The translations under genes and the position numbers were made by a program. Below the pieces are notes generated by a model, which saw only the letters and a program-made list of their open reading frames with translations, was not told where the DNA came from and did no database searches. A DNA stretch of 64,000 nt from Orobanche coerulescens (lineage: Eukaryota; Streptophyta; Magnoliopsida; Lamiales; Orobanchaceae), in assembly GCA_033398695.1 (NCBI GenBank), contig CM065803.1, positions 44,321,501 to 44,385,500 of the forward strand. The letters are read 5' to 3'. Positions 10,498 through 20,990 of this stretch are shown piece after piece. The stretch's first letter is position 1; the number at the start of each line of letters is the position of its first letter.

Positions 10498-11720
10498 GTA
10501 TGTATATTAGTTCGTTTTATTCGTTTGTTTTCGATTGTTCGTTTGCGTGATTTTTGTAGTTTCTAGTTTCGTAGTAGCTTTGTTAGTTTTGTTAAGTTCT
10601 AATCCATGCACGCCGAGTTTTGGATACTTGCAGGTCTTTAATCGCCATATCCAAGCGAAAACGGGACCAAGTATGCGAAATAGAAAAAGTTGAAATTTTT
10701 TTTGAGACAGACGAACCTATCGGGCGAGCATATCGGCCGATAGGCCCGGCCGATAGGCTGAGGAAAATTGGAAAAAAATTAAATGTTACAAGCAGTGGTC
10801 GATAGGCAGACCCTATCGACCGATAGGTCCCGCCCGATAGTCAGGTACGTAACTTTCTGTCTGTCCTATCGGCCCAGCCTATCGGCCGATAGGCCAGTCC
10901 GATAGGACATACCCGGTCCAGTATCCGCTTCGACCCGGTTGATTAATAACCCCTTTTATACACTTCTCCCACCCGTTTTTCTCACACACACACACACATA
11001 TCGGCCGATAAGAAACAAGGGGCGATTTTCTCTATTGTTCTTCCTTACAAATTCGATCAAGGTACTTAATTTCGACACTTAATCCTCTTGTTTTTCAATG
11101 CTATACATGTTTTGAAGCACTTTGACGGATTCTTTTTGGAGTTTTGTTGAATTTCGAATTGGGGATCCACTTTTTGGGGGCTTTTGTTAGACTTTGATGT
11201 TCTGTGAATTTTATGCCCGATTGTTGATAGAATCTTGAGGGAAACATGTTATCTATGCTTGATTGTTCATGGGTACTTCGAATTGGGGGATTAATTGATG
11301 AAATTGAACGAATTTTGAAAAAAAAAACCAAATTGGAAGAACCCTAATTTCGAATTTGTTGAAATTGAGTAAATTTGTTGAATTGAATTGTTAATTGGGA
11401 TTTATATGAGTTGAATTGTTGATGATGATTCGAATTTTGAATGAATTAGATTGGATTGGAGAGAATTTGTCCTAATATGATCGAAGTATGTAGTTTTGTT
11501 ATTGTGGGATGTGATTTTGATCCTTTGAATATGAAATGGGGGAGTCGAAGTTTGGGGGAGGTTGTGTGATTTGTTGATCGTAGTATATGGCTGTCGGGTC
11601 TATTATTTTGATGTTTATTGGACATTATAGGGCTCTTAGTTGATATTGTGGGATTATTGGATTATGTCGACACTCGTTGAATGTTTGCATTATGAGTTGC
11701 TTATTGGATATTGATTGGAT
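10498..11720 (+). other. Non-coding spacer with palindromes, upstream of the 3' ORF
   Basis: No protein-like frame is visible. The stretch 10715-11010 is dense in the element's own palindrome: TATCGGCCGATA at 10731-10742 and 10999-11010, an 18-bp form GCCTATCGGCCGATAGGC at 10877-10894, and several half-sites between. The rest is AT-rich leader-like DNA that ends in a pyrimidine stretch and a splice acceptor-like TTGTTTTGTAG. Confidence 0.6.
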
Positions 11721-11733
11721 GGTTGTTTTGTAG
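11721..11733 (+). promoter_or_regulatory. Candidate 3' splice site before the 3' ORF
   Basis: GGTTGTTTTGTAG is a U-rich plant-type acceptor ending 10 bases before the ATG at 11744. Downstream ORFs of retrovirus-like plant elements can be expressed from a spliced RNA, and this site would serve that. No donor has been fixed from sequence alone. Confidence 0.45.
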
Positions 11734-11743
11734 GAACTTTGAA

Positions 11744-13357
11744 ATGGCTGGAAATCAAAGCAAGAAGTCGAAGTCGCGTAAGGCCGGAAAGTCTAAGGCA
11801 ACAACAGAGAAGGAAAGGGCTCCGACGAAGGTAGTGCCGGCTATTCCGATCCCGGCTGCGCTCGACCCGAAGAAGTTCAAGCTAAGATTGACTGGATCTG
11901 AGTCTAAAAGAAGGTGGTCGCACCTTATCGGAATGCCACACAAGCATTGCCGATTTTTGCATGAGGAGACGGCTCGGGGTATGGGGATATACGATGATAT
12001 TATGTTACTAGCGAGACAGTGCGAGTTTGAGCACATTTTTCGGGCAAACTATCTCGCTTACCACGTGCTCACCGTGGAGTTTCTGTCCACGCTTGAGGTT
12101 TTTAGGGAGCACGGGACTCCGGCATCTATTCGCTTCAACCTCGACAACACAGAAAGGGAGCTCTCGGCCGACGAAGTTAACGCCATTATCAACGGGGCCA
12201 AGGACGGGTCATTGCAGCAGGGCGATCATGCCAAAGAAAACATAGAGCTGTGGTCCAAGATGATTTACCCCAGGGAGGAGACGCTTCTCATTTATAATCC
12301 AACGTATGCCAAGGCCTCCTCGATCAGGAACCCAGTTCTCCGTTATGTCCACCGTCTGTTCACCTCGACGATTTTGAGTCGTACCGACTCGGGGATGTGC
12401 TTGTCCACTGATCTTCACCTTTTACGGTCGGCCTTGAACGGTAGGCGGAAGCACGCCGGATGTTTTCTGATTGAGCACATGGAGAAACAAGCCCGGCTGA
12501 CCGGGAAGTAGAGGATTGGGATTGGGGCGTTCGTGACCCCTATCGCGGAGCATCTCGGGGTGCGCATTAGAGGAGAGCCGGTGTCCCGAGACATCTATTT
12601 GGATAAACCGGCACTGCAGAGGCAAGAGATGCTTGCCTTCACCAAGGGGTTCGACTGTAAATTTCACGGTCGGAACAAAACAGTGTCCCTCTTCCGACTC
12701 CCCTCTCCGACCTTGACCTCTGTGATGGGCGACGCGTCCGATGTATATGCGAGGTGGAGTCTGAGCTCCGAGGCTCATTTGGCACTTATCCGACCGTTGG
12801 ATGCGTCTCGTAAGAGGCAACGCCAGGAGGTGACCATTGATGAGCCGTTCTTGGAGGGAGCCGAGGAGGAGCTGGATGATATACCCGAGGGGGGTAGCCG
12901 TGACGAGATTCCCACCGGTGGAGGTAGTAGTTTTCAGATGAGAGCTCCGGATTTTGAGGCTTTTGAGTCGAGAGTTTTTGAGAGAGAGAGAGAGATGCAC
13001 GAAGAGAGTATGCAGGCGCAAGACAGTTATCATTTGGCGAGTATGCGTTCTTTGACAACCGAGTTTGGTTCTTTGGGAACTCGGCTGGGCGAGGTTGAGA
13101 CTCGGGTGGGTGTTGTTGCCACTCGGGTCAATGAGTTGTACGAGCTCGTGGAGAAACGAGCCGAAGAGGACAGAGTGTGGAGACAAGAGGAGATTGCTTG
13201 GAGGGAGCAAGAGAGGAAGAGGCAGGAAGATAGGTGGGCCCAGGAGGACCACTACAACCGAATGGTACACGAGATGTACCACTTTGCTCCTTTCCCCGAT
13301 TCACATGTCCGCTATGATCCGAGCTCGCCGACAAACCCGCCATTTCCGCCGCAGTGA
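11744..13357 (+). pseudogene. ATHILA ORF-1-like 3' ORF interrupted by one UAG
   Basis: From ATG 11744 (MAGNQSKKSKSRKAGKSK) one reading frame runs 538 codons to 13357 with a single TAG at 12509-12511. The first part has a basic N terminus, then the region WSHLIGMPHKHCRFLHEE, FRANYLAYHVLTVEFLSTL and FNLDNTERELSADEVNAII, which resembles the ATHILA ORF-1 family. The second part has FVTPIAEHLGVRI and an acidic, then long Glu/Arg-rich coiled-coil-like region (about 12960-13260). The single stop could be a recent nonsense mutation or a read-through site; the codon context UAG AGG is not a classic read-through signal. The function of this family is not known. Confidence 0.75.
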
Positions 13358-13559
13358 TCAGGTACTCCGTTAACAAAGCCACTCCTTTCTCTTTTCAAAC
13401 TTATTCCTCCTTTGGGATGCGAAATAAGTTTGGGGGGGGAGGGAGAAGTGCGGCTTTGTTAATTTCGGCACGTGTGAGTACCTTGTATGCCTTGTATCAC
13501 TATTTGCTTGTGTTGGTGCCCGTTGTTTTTATTTGTGCTTCTCATATTGGTGTTGCGTG

Positions 13560-13704
13560 GATTTGGCTTTTGTTGCTTAGTTTTTAGATTTTAATGTTCA
13601 TTTTCGTTTGGTGTGTTTGCTAGTTTCTATTTTTGATTTGGCTTTTGTTGCTTAGTTTTTAGATTTTTATGTTCATTTTCGTTTGGTGTGTTTGCTAGTT
13701 TCTT
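13560..13704 (+). repeat. 75-bp tandem duplication in the 3' untranslated part
   Basis: A unit beginning GATTTGGCTTTTGTTGCTTA occurs at 13560-13634 and again at 13635-13704 with almost no change. It lies in T-rich DNA after the 3' ORF. It looks like a replication-slippage duplication. Confidence 0.85.
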
Positions 13705-14908
13705 TTTTTTAGGTCGTAGTAGTTTTCTGTTTTCGTGTTTGCTTTTCGTTGTTTGCTTTGATGCCTTGCTTGGGTAAATAGTTTTTTTTTAGATTTTGGT
13801 CTACTTTGCGTAAAATTTTTTAGACAGCCCTGCTTGTCTTAGTTTTTCTTTATTCGTGAATTTTTCGTGCTTCTATTTGTGTGATACCGATGTTACGACA
13901 CTATTTTTCTCTCTGAAGAAACGGTCGAGTTTTAGTCGAGTTGTAGTCAGTTATTTCTGTTTTGCATAGTATTCATTTAGGTCCAAAATTTTTCGTGATT
14001 GTAGAGGTCTTGGCAGATAAGAGACGATACATACTTGTTTTAAAATCACCGTCAATACGTTTGGTTACATCTTCCGGATAGTGAGTCGTACTGTTTCTTT
14101 AGTCGTGTTGGCACTTAGATTGAGTTTAGAGTCGGTCAGTTTTTCCCAAAAGTCGAGATAATGTTGTTCTATGAAGGGAAGTCTAGTAACCGGGGGCATT
14201 CGCGTGACCCGTTGTTTACCCTCGCGTAAAACGACGACTCTGATTAGACTAGTGATTTAGATATTTCACATGTGCCAATGATAGGGAACCTAGTAGCCGG
14301 GGGTATTCGCGTGACCCATTGTTTACTCTCGCGCAAAACGTCGACCTTGATTCGGACATGCGAAAATTATATATTCGAGTTGTTTCTCCGCTGTAGACGG
14401 GAACTTAGTAACTAGAAGCATCCATGTGCCCCATGAGTGTCTTTTACGTCAAACGGTTTCCTAATACATGAGAATGGAAGTTCCACCCTAGGATTACCCC
14501 GATGAAACATCCCGAGATCCTAACCTAGTGGTCAACTCGAATCAAATTCTTGAACATATATATAAGGGAATACTGTCCGAGGTTTATTTGTTATGAAACT
14601 CGTGAAAATTGTGCCACTAGATTGTGTAACGGGACGAACTAGCTTGTTTATTTTAGCCTTTCATATTGACGGTCGATTTGACTCACGTTTTGTTAATCTT
14701 TGAGCTGGATTTTCTTCATGAACGAATGATTAGGACTGAACTTGACTACTTTGCGGAATCATTATTCTGAGTGCAGCTCGCTTTTACGACACTCGGATTA
14801 TTTAGAGAGAATTACAGGATAGTATTGATTAGGTTGAACACTATGAGTTGCACGATGATTCACGACATTCTTTTTCTTTTCTTTTTGTTGTTCGGGACGA
14901 ACAATGCT
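13705..14908 (+). other. Non-coding 3' region with three diverged repeats
   Basis: No coding frame is seen. Units that begin GGGAAGTCTAGTAACCGGGG (14176), GGGAACCTAGTAGCCGGGGG (14284) and GGGAACTTAGTAACTAG (14399) form a diverged tandem array with spacings of 108 and 115 bp. The first two share the core ATTCGCGTGACCC and TCGCG. The rest is AT-rich. Confidence 0.7.
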
Positions 14909-14924
14909 TAAGTTTGGGGGGGTT
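14909..14924 (+). other. Polypurine tract of the Athila-type element
   Basis: TTAAGTTTGGGGGGGTT lies directly before the right LTR. AAGTTTGGGGG is the usual Athila-type plus-strand primer sequence. It should be followed by the U3 start TGATAAGTGG; instead it is followed by TGATCGCTGAAA, the complement of the U5 end. This fixes the inversion exactly at the LTR edge. Confidence 0.85.
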
Positions 14925-16455
14925 TGATCGCTGAAATTCGCGTAGTATGGTTTTCAAATCCGATCAATTTTAAAATTTGTAAAACCTCGAAGTATTTCCA
15001 AGGTGTCGAACCCAAGGGAATTGATATGTCGAAAATAAAGGAAGTAACTCTACTCAAAATTTGACTGCTATTTAGGATTCCGAAAATTTGGTTTGTTTCT
15101 AAACTTCAAAAATCGAAAAATAAAAATAAAAATTAAATAACAATTAATCCTAAAAATAAAAAATCTAGAACAATAAGATAAGAATTCCAAGTATTATGCA
15201 AAGAGAGCAAAATAAAGTGAATTATCTAAATCAAGCAAATAAAGCAAATTAACAAGATAAAATCACAATTTGAAAGCTAATTGATCCTAGGGTAGTATCA
15301 TCTAATTGAGTTCACACAATCCATTCACTTGATTCCTTTTCCCCAAATTTTAATTCAATCCTAGAAATAATCACTCAGCCGATCTAGAATTCCGATCAAG
15401 GCAACCTAGAAAGATAGTTAATTTAAACCCTTTTCCCGCCAGGGCTCAAGGAATTTAAATCACTTAAAAAGCATCAACTTATTTATCTATGATTTATCTT
15501 ACTCCACTTAGGTCTTAAGATCAAATCATATTGTGCATCAAGTATTTCCACTAATTAATTAATCCTTCCGGGCAAAATTAATTAGCTAACATGCATCGAT
15601 TAAGGGCCCTTTAATCTAACATGAGATTTAACACATCTTGATCACAAGCCTAGAATGAAAGGTAAAAAGGTAATCAAAGGGACATCATGTGAACATCAAT
15701 TAAAATTACTAACCCTAGAATCAATCAATGGATTTAGCCAGACATAATTGAAATTAAACAAGAAATAGATGGAGAATGCATATTATTAATATGAAAAGAG
15801 AGATTACAACCCTTCCGGATGAACTCTGAGTCTTCAATCTCCGAAAAAGTAGAAAAACAATAATAATTGCTGCCTTCCAAAAAGTTCTCGTCTCCAAGGA
15901 ATTAATCTTCCCCAAAAAAATGTAAAAGTGTGCTAAAGATGATAAAGGATGATAAGATGATAAAAAGTTCATAAACTAGGTCTGGGAGGAGGTCTATATA
16001 GCCTATGGGAGTTAAACTCCCGATTGGGACTAATCTAGGAAACAAAATCTATCCAAAAGAGTCACAATCCGTCAAAACACGAAAATCCGCGGAGCAGCCT
16101 ATCGGACGCACCTATCGGCCGATAGGCTGGCCCGATAGTTGGTTCGTCTGTCGACTTCACTCGATAGGGCTTGGACACCTGTCGGATGCACCTATCGGCC
16201 GATAGGCTGGCCCGATAGGTGGTCTGACTTTTGCAAAAATCCGTTTCTTCCGTCCGTCTGACTCGACTCTCGGTCCTTTGTCTCGTTTTGGGTCCTTTTG
16301 GCTCTAAAAACCTGCAAACACACTAAAACCAACCCAAACGCGTAATACGGCTCGACTAATCATAAATAAGCCAAATACGAGCACATAAATCACGAAACGA
16401 GATAAAAACCTAGTATAAAATCCTAGAAAAAATGTGGTAAAATTACCACTTATCA
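14925..16455 (-). repeat. Right LTR of the Athila-type element, inverted
   Basis: It is 1531 bp and the reverse complement of the left LTR, from TGATCGCTGAAA (U5 end) to CCACTTATCA (U3 end). A few single-base differences are visible, such as ACAGG against GCAGG in U3. The two LTR ends share only TGAT/ATCA, so the inversion breakpoints lie within those four bases. Confidence 0.95.
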
Positions 16456-16460
16456 TCTAC
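16456..16460. repeat. Target site duplication TCTAC, right copy
   Basis: It follows the inverted right LTR and matches 6240-6244. The outer LTR sequence resumes immediately afterwards. Confidence 0.92.
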
Positions 16461-16931
16461 CAGGCTAACACATGACACATATTCCACAAGGGAAACCCAA
16501 AAGACATATTCATCATAGTAAAATAGGGCCGTGGCCTCGGCCAAAATATTTTAATGGAAGTACATGAAGAATAAGTCAAATACAAATTCATTGCCCACGC
16601 AGGGGACTTTAACCGAGTTTAAAAGTAATCAGACTAACTTCAATACCCAAACTGATATGATGACAAAAGCACAAAATATAGACTCGAGCCTCATCATCAT
16701 GCTGGACCATCCTTTGCGTGCATATCCTGTGCCCGCTCCTCATCTCTTCCGATACCTGAAATGCATAAGACGCATTTCCTCCATTTAAGGGTTAGCATTC
16801 GAATAGCTAGTGCAAGTACACAATTACACTACATTATATACAGATACGATTTACACAATCATCTCATTTAGAAAACATTTGAAAAGCCATATTCCGGAAT
16901 ATCATGATATCACAAAACATCCACAATTGGT

Positions 16932-17153
16932 AACCTGTGGACGTACCCCGTAGTATTGACCCCCAGACGCCCCGTCGAACGCTCCGGGTGGGAAGGCACT
17001 TCCGCGGCCGTACCCCTTAGTATCGACCCCCAGACGCCCCGTCGAACGCTCCGAGTGGAAGTTTAACCACACACACACCCAAGTCTACTTCCGTGGCCGT
17101 ACTCCTTAGTATCGACCCCCAGACATCCCGTCGAACGCTCCAGGTGGAAGGAC
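16932..17153 (-). repeat. U5 minisatellite with GACGGGG core, outer LTR
   Basis: Three units start near 16934, 17001 and 17091. Each has, on the plus strand, ATCGACCCCCAGACGCCCCG followed by TCGAACGCTCC with small changes. In LTR sense orientation the core is GTTCGACGGGG. Similar short arrays with the same core occur in four other LTR copies in the window. Confidence 0.8.
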
Positions 17154-17770
17154 AAATAACTCACACACACAAAAGATCATAATTCATCATTCATATCGAA
17201 ACCGTAACACACATAACAGAATGTAATGCATGTACTTGCCTTGAATACACGACGAAAAGGAAACGGTGAAAGGAAAGGCTTCGGCCCAAATTATCTTCAC
17301 AAATCCGTTCCTAATACAATGATGATATACAAACAATCTCAATATTGCGTAAACGTAGGAATTCATCCTAATTCTACCGGTTGGAACAATTCGTCGGTCA
17401 CTACGAAGTCATAAACGATTCCAAACAATTAACGTTGAAAACCTAGAAGTTTAATCCGTTTAACTATATTGGAAGTAAGGGATTACGAATACACAATCGT
17501 AATCTAACGACTCAACGAAGCTAAATCGGGTTCAAAGGGTAAAATCATGTCAAAATCCCAAAATCCCCAAAAACTAGGGTTCTAAAGAAATATACCTCAA
17601 TTTGAAGATGAACAACGGATGATTTGATGCTAGAGTGATGATATGATGACCCAAAATTGCTTCTCAATTGAAATTGGACGAAATCGGACGAACCCTAGGC
17701 TAGAAAAGTCGCTCCCGTCGCGAAGAAGGTGAAAGGAATGAAAGAAATGGGGAAGAAAACCGCTGCCCAG

Positions 17771-17945
17771 TCTAATATATTGGGTAGCATTGCGGCCGTA
17801 ATATGTGACCCATTACGGCCGTAATGGTATTCCAGCTCTCACTGAACTAATTTCACAACATCGTTACGGCTGTTACGAAGAGGACATTACGGCCGTAATG
17901 TATAGAGGTTTATGGCCGTAATGTATGCGTCCCTACGGCCGTAAC
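17771..17945 (-). promoter_or_regulatory. TATA motif and ATTACGGCCGTAAT palindrome cluster, outer 5' LTR
   Basis: Perfect 18-bp palindromes CCATTACGGCCGTAATGG (17810-17827) and ACATTACGGCCGTAATGT (17884-17901) lie with at least four diverged copies (17789-17802, 17862-17877, about 17909-17925 and 17933-17945). On the minus strand the cluster is followed within about 8 bp by the TATA-like CAATATATTAGA (about 17771-17782). Binding or promoter function is inferred from placement. Confidence 0.65.
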
Positions 17946-18470
17946 TCAACCCTGGAAGTTGGCCAGCCTACACTCTGAGAAAAATAATGGCTCGACGACC
18001 ACCGGAATAAAAATACAAGGGTAGGACCACTGGATACCCTAAAATTCTCTACTGACGAGTCAATGATCACGACCATCACATATCTCCGGCCACCCGAAGG
18101 TGGGTAAAGAACGAGTATTAACAACAACACCCACAATAATAAGAATTTACAAAAATGACCCAAACGTCCGAAAATCACGATACAACGTCGGATTAACAAT
18201 CCAAAACTCACAACATGAGCAACTCAACCATACGAACTCATGGAAACAGAGAAATAATGAAATCGAATGAGTTTTACGAGAATCGAACATACATGCGACA
18301 AAACATAACTCAAGATGAAAATACGTGAAAACATCTCTGAAACTCGTCCAAATGGAAAAACTCCAAGAACAAAATAGATTCAGAATTTCAAAACAGTAAC
18401 AAGCGAGTCGTCCAAAACGAACATACACCAAAAATAGAAATTACGAAAAATAGAAAGTACAGATATTACA

Positions 18471-19807
18471 TCAACGATAACCACTTTGTTCAAGTATTTT
18501 TATATCCTGATTATCCGGTACCACCAATTGTAAGTATGTGGCGCGAAAATATTACAGAAGAAAATAGAAGATGAGAGACTCCATATCATGAAAGGATTCA
18601 ATCATGGCGGAACCTAATGGCTCAAAATTAGTTTTTTTTCCTTGTGTTATCATAATTGTACTTCTCTACTTTTTCGTATTATCTTACATAATGTATTTAA
18701 TAAACATGATATATAATATTTATCTATTTAAATAATACAATTTTTATATATTTTTTGGTATGAGCATAATTGTATTTCTCTATTTTTTATATAATATATA
18801 TGTATTATCTTACATAAATTTATTAATTTGTTCTTGAGTCGAGTCATCATATATAATATATCTATTTAAATATTGCATTCTTTATTTTATATAAATTTAG
18901 TGTAATTATAATTAAGTAAAAAGGTGAAAAAACATGATTATTAAATTTTTCTTGAGTTGAGTCATCACATATAATTTATTTAGTATATTTATTGCATTAT
19001 GTTTATAATTCAAATTAAAAACTAAAAAAATAAAGTAAAAAACTAAAAAAAAAGGTTGGCAGCGGGGGGAGAGAGTGAGGGGGAGGCCGAATTAGTGATT
19101 GTATTTTTACTAATCCGCCCTTCCTCTTACTATAATTATATTATTTGTGATTATGTTATATACCAATGTGATTATGTTAATGATTATAATTGTTGTGTAT
19201 CTTACCAACTCATGTTGCATGATATACCAACTCAAAACTAAAGTGAGCCTCTTTACCCCTCCGAACCACTAATCCTTCCTTTTGGCAAAATAGTCTTCTT
19301 GACAAAAATATCATTCTCTTTTATTTAATTGCAACTTATATTAAAATATTCATTTTATTTTATTTTTATCTAAATTAATTATGTTGATACGTCCTTAATA
19401 TAGATAGTATTTAATTATAATAATTATGTATGCTATATCATTAATTTTAGATAGTTTTTAATTAAAATATGTTATTGAGAAGAGTTATGAAATATTTTAT
19501 AGAAATTATTTTATTAAAAAGTACTGCACATTCATCACAATATCGACGATCCAACTTTACAATAAAAATACTATACAGAAAATATATTATTAGTTTTTTT
19601 TATATTTTATCAAGTTGAAAGGGCGGATTAGTGATTGTATTTTCAATTGTTACTTTTTTTTATAAATTACATTTTTTTATTCTTTCATATTTTTCAAGAT
19701 ATTTTGCTCCTTTTATATTGAATTTGACTTGCTTGTCAAGTTGGGAGAGAGAGACTAGTGATTGTATTTTTAATTGTGACTTGTCTATCTCCATTTTTTT
19801 GTACTAG
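18471..19807. other. AT-rich spacer between the outer element and the MULE
   Basis: No convincing gene is seen. The motif ATAATTGTA followed by TTCTCTA and a TTATCTTACATAA box occurs twice (about 18652 and 18769) and again at the MULE's right flank (27283), so the MULE sits in a local repeat. The 16-bp pair ACTAATCCGCCCTT (about 19112) and its complement AAGGGCGGATTAGT (about 19618) could bound a small decayed MITE, but no duplication is clear. Confidence 0.45.
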
Positions 19808-19817
19808 CATAATTGTA
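19808..19817. repeat. MULE target site duplication, left copy
   Basis: CATAATTGTA stands before the left terminal repeat and again at 27283-27292 after the right one. Mutator-like elements make 8-10 bp duplications, most often 9. The last base could belong to the element. Confidence 0.8.
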
Positions 19818-20771
19818 GTAGAAATAGCTTGTTTTGCCCTTTGGCATTTAGTAATATTCTTTTCTGTCCCATGTTTAGTAACAACTCTTTTGATACCCAA
19901 ATTGTCTAAATTGACCTTTACTCGAATAAAATTCGAGTCATATATTATAATTTCGAGTAATATAATTTCGAGTCAACTTCAAAAAAACAATATCGAGTCC
20001 AATTCGTGTCACCCGAATACAATTCGGGACATGTAAATAAAAAAAAGTCGGGTTACACGTGTCCAATTCGTGTCACCCGAATATAATTCGGGACATGTTT
20101 TCGAAAAAAAAAATCTCCCGAATTCATTCGGGAGATGTAAAATAAATCTGATAAATTCGAGTAATAAATTGGGTTACGAATTTATTACTCAAAATCGAGT
20201 TATACGAAAAAAAAAAATTCGGGAGATGTAAAATATATCCGATAAATTCGAGTAATAAATTGGGTTACGAATTTATTACTCAATATTCAGTTAAACGAAA
20301 AAAATCGGGTAACCCGAATATTCGGGTTATACGAAAAAAAAAAATTAGGGAGTTGACCTTTAAAACCCGAATAGGCTTCTTCTTCATCTCTTTCCTCACG
20401 AATCGGATTACTCACGAATCTTCCTCACGAGTTTCACGAAACAAAGACTTCATTCTTCACGATTCGAGTAACCCGAATATTCGGGTTATACGAAAAAAAA
20501 AAAATTCGGGATATGTAAAAAAATTGGGTAACTTGAATATTAGTTATACGAAAAAAAAAAATTCGAGAGATGTAAAATAAATCTGATAAATTCGAGTAAT
20601 AAATTCGGGTTACCCGAATTTATTACTCGAATATTCGGGTTAAACGAAAAAAAAAAAATTCGGGTAACCCGAATATTCGGGTTATACGAAAAAAAAAAAA
20701 ATTCGGGAGTTGACCTTTAAAACCCGAATAGACTTCTTCTTCATCTCCTTCCTCACGAATCGGATTACTCA
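19818..20771 (+). repeat. Left terminal inverted repeat of the MULE
   Basis: It pairs with 26520-27282. It is packed with palindromes of the type ATTCGGGTTACCCGAAT; a 43-nt perfect one spans 20590-20632. A block beginning GGGAGTTGACCTTTAAAACC is present twice (about 20346 and 20705), an internal duplication of about 360 bp that makes this arm longer than the other. Frames at 20260-20580 and 20710-20958 are products of this repeat. Confidence 0.88.
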
Positions 20772-20990
20772 CGAATCTTCCTCACGAGTTTCACGAAACA
20801 AAGACTTCATTCTTCACGATTCGAGTTTCACGAATCGAGTTTCCAACCATCGTCCCGATCCGGATCGAGTTTCACGAAAACATTCTTCCCAGTCGTCTTC
20901 TTTCTTCCTTCTTCACGAGTTTCACGAATCTGTGGAATTCGAGTTTCACGAATCTTAGTTTCAAGAATCCGAATTATTTCCTCATCCTCG

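Larger units (their letters stand above)
6245..16455 (+). mobile_element. Athila-lineage non-autonomous element with inverted LTRs
   Basis: The element is 10,211 bp, bounded by 5-bp duplications. It has a left LTR, an Asp-tRNA primer site, an Athila-type gag, a protease, a conserved hairpin, a 3' ORF of the ATHILA ORF-1 type, a polypurine tract and a right LTR. Reverse transcriptase, RNase H and integrase are absent, so it must depend on enzymes from elsewhere. The right LTR (14925-16455) is the reverse complement of the left (6245-7775): same length, and only scattered differences in the parts I compared. The normal arrangement is two direct repeats. Both outer ends are therefore U3 ends. 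The high LTR similarity suggests a recent insertion. Confidence 0.92.
1..18470 (-). mobile_element. Outer Tekay/Del-like Ty3/gypsy element, minus strand, split by a nested insertion
   Basis: Reading the minus strand from high to low coordinates gives 5' LTR, Met primer site, gag, zinc knuckles, protease, reverse transcriptase, RNase H, integrase, chromodomain remnant, polypurine tract and 3' LTR. This is the chromovirus order. Bases 1-1208 correspond to 17263-18470 with identical length (1208 bp), which proves they are the two LTRs. The 3' LTR runs off the left edge, so the outer left target duplication cannot be seen. The 5' LTR is interrupted at 6244/16456 by a 10.2-kb Athila-type element. 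The internal frame is broken many times, so the element cannot move by itself. Confidence 0.93.
16461..18470 (-). repeat. Main part of the 5' LTR of the outer Tekay-like element
   Basis: This is the U3, R and most of U5 of the minus-strand element. Its U3 start TGTAATATCTG lies at 18470, next to flanking DNA beginning TCAAC. 17263-18470 matches 1-1208 base for base in length. It holds the palindrome cluster, the TATA motif and the U5 minisatellite listed separately. Confidence 0.93.

Noticed and set aside
12422..13282. 286-codon minus-strand ORF
   Set aside because: It is antisense to the ATHILA ORF-1-like frame and Leu/Pro-rich, as expected from the complement of an acidic coding sequence.
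19112..19632. MITE bounded by ACTAATCCGCCCTT
   Set aside because: Only about 16 bp pair and no target duplication is evident, so it is not annotated as an element.
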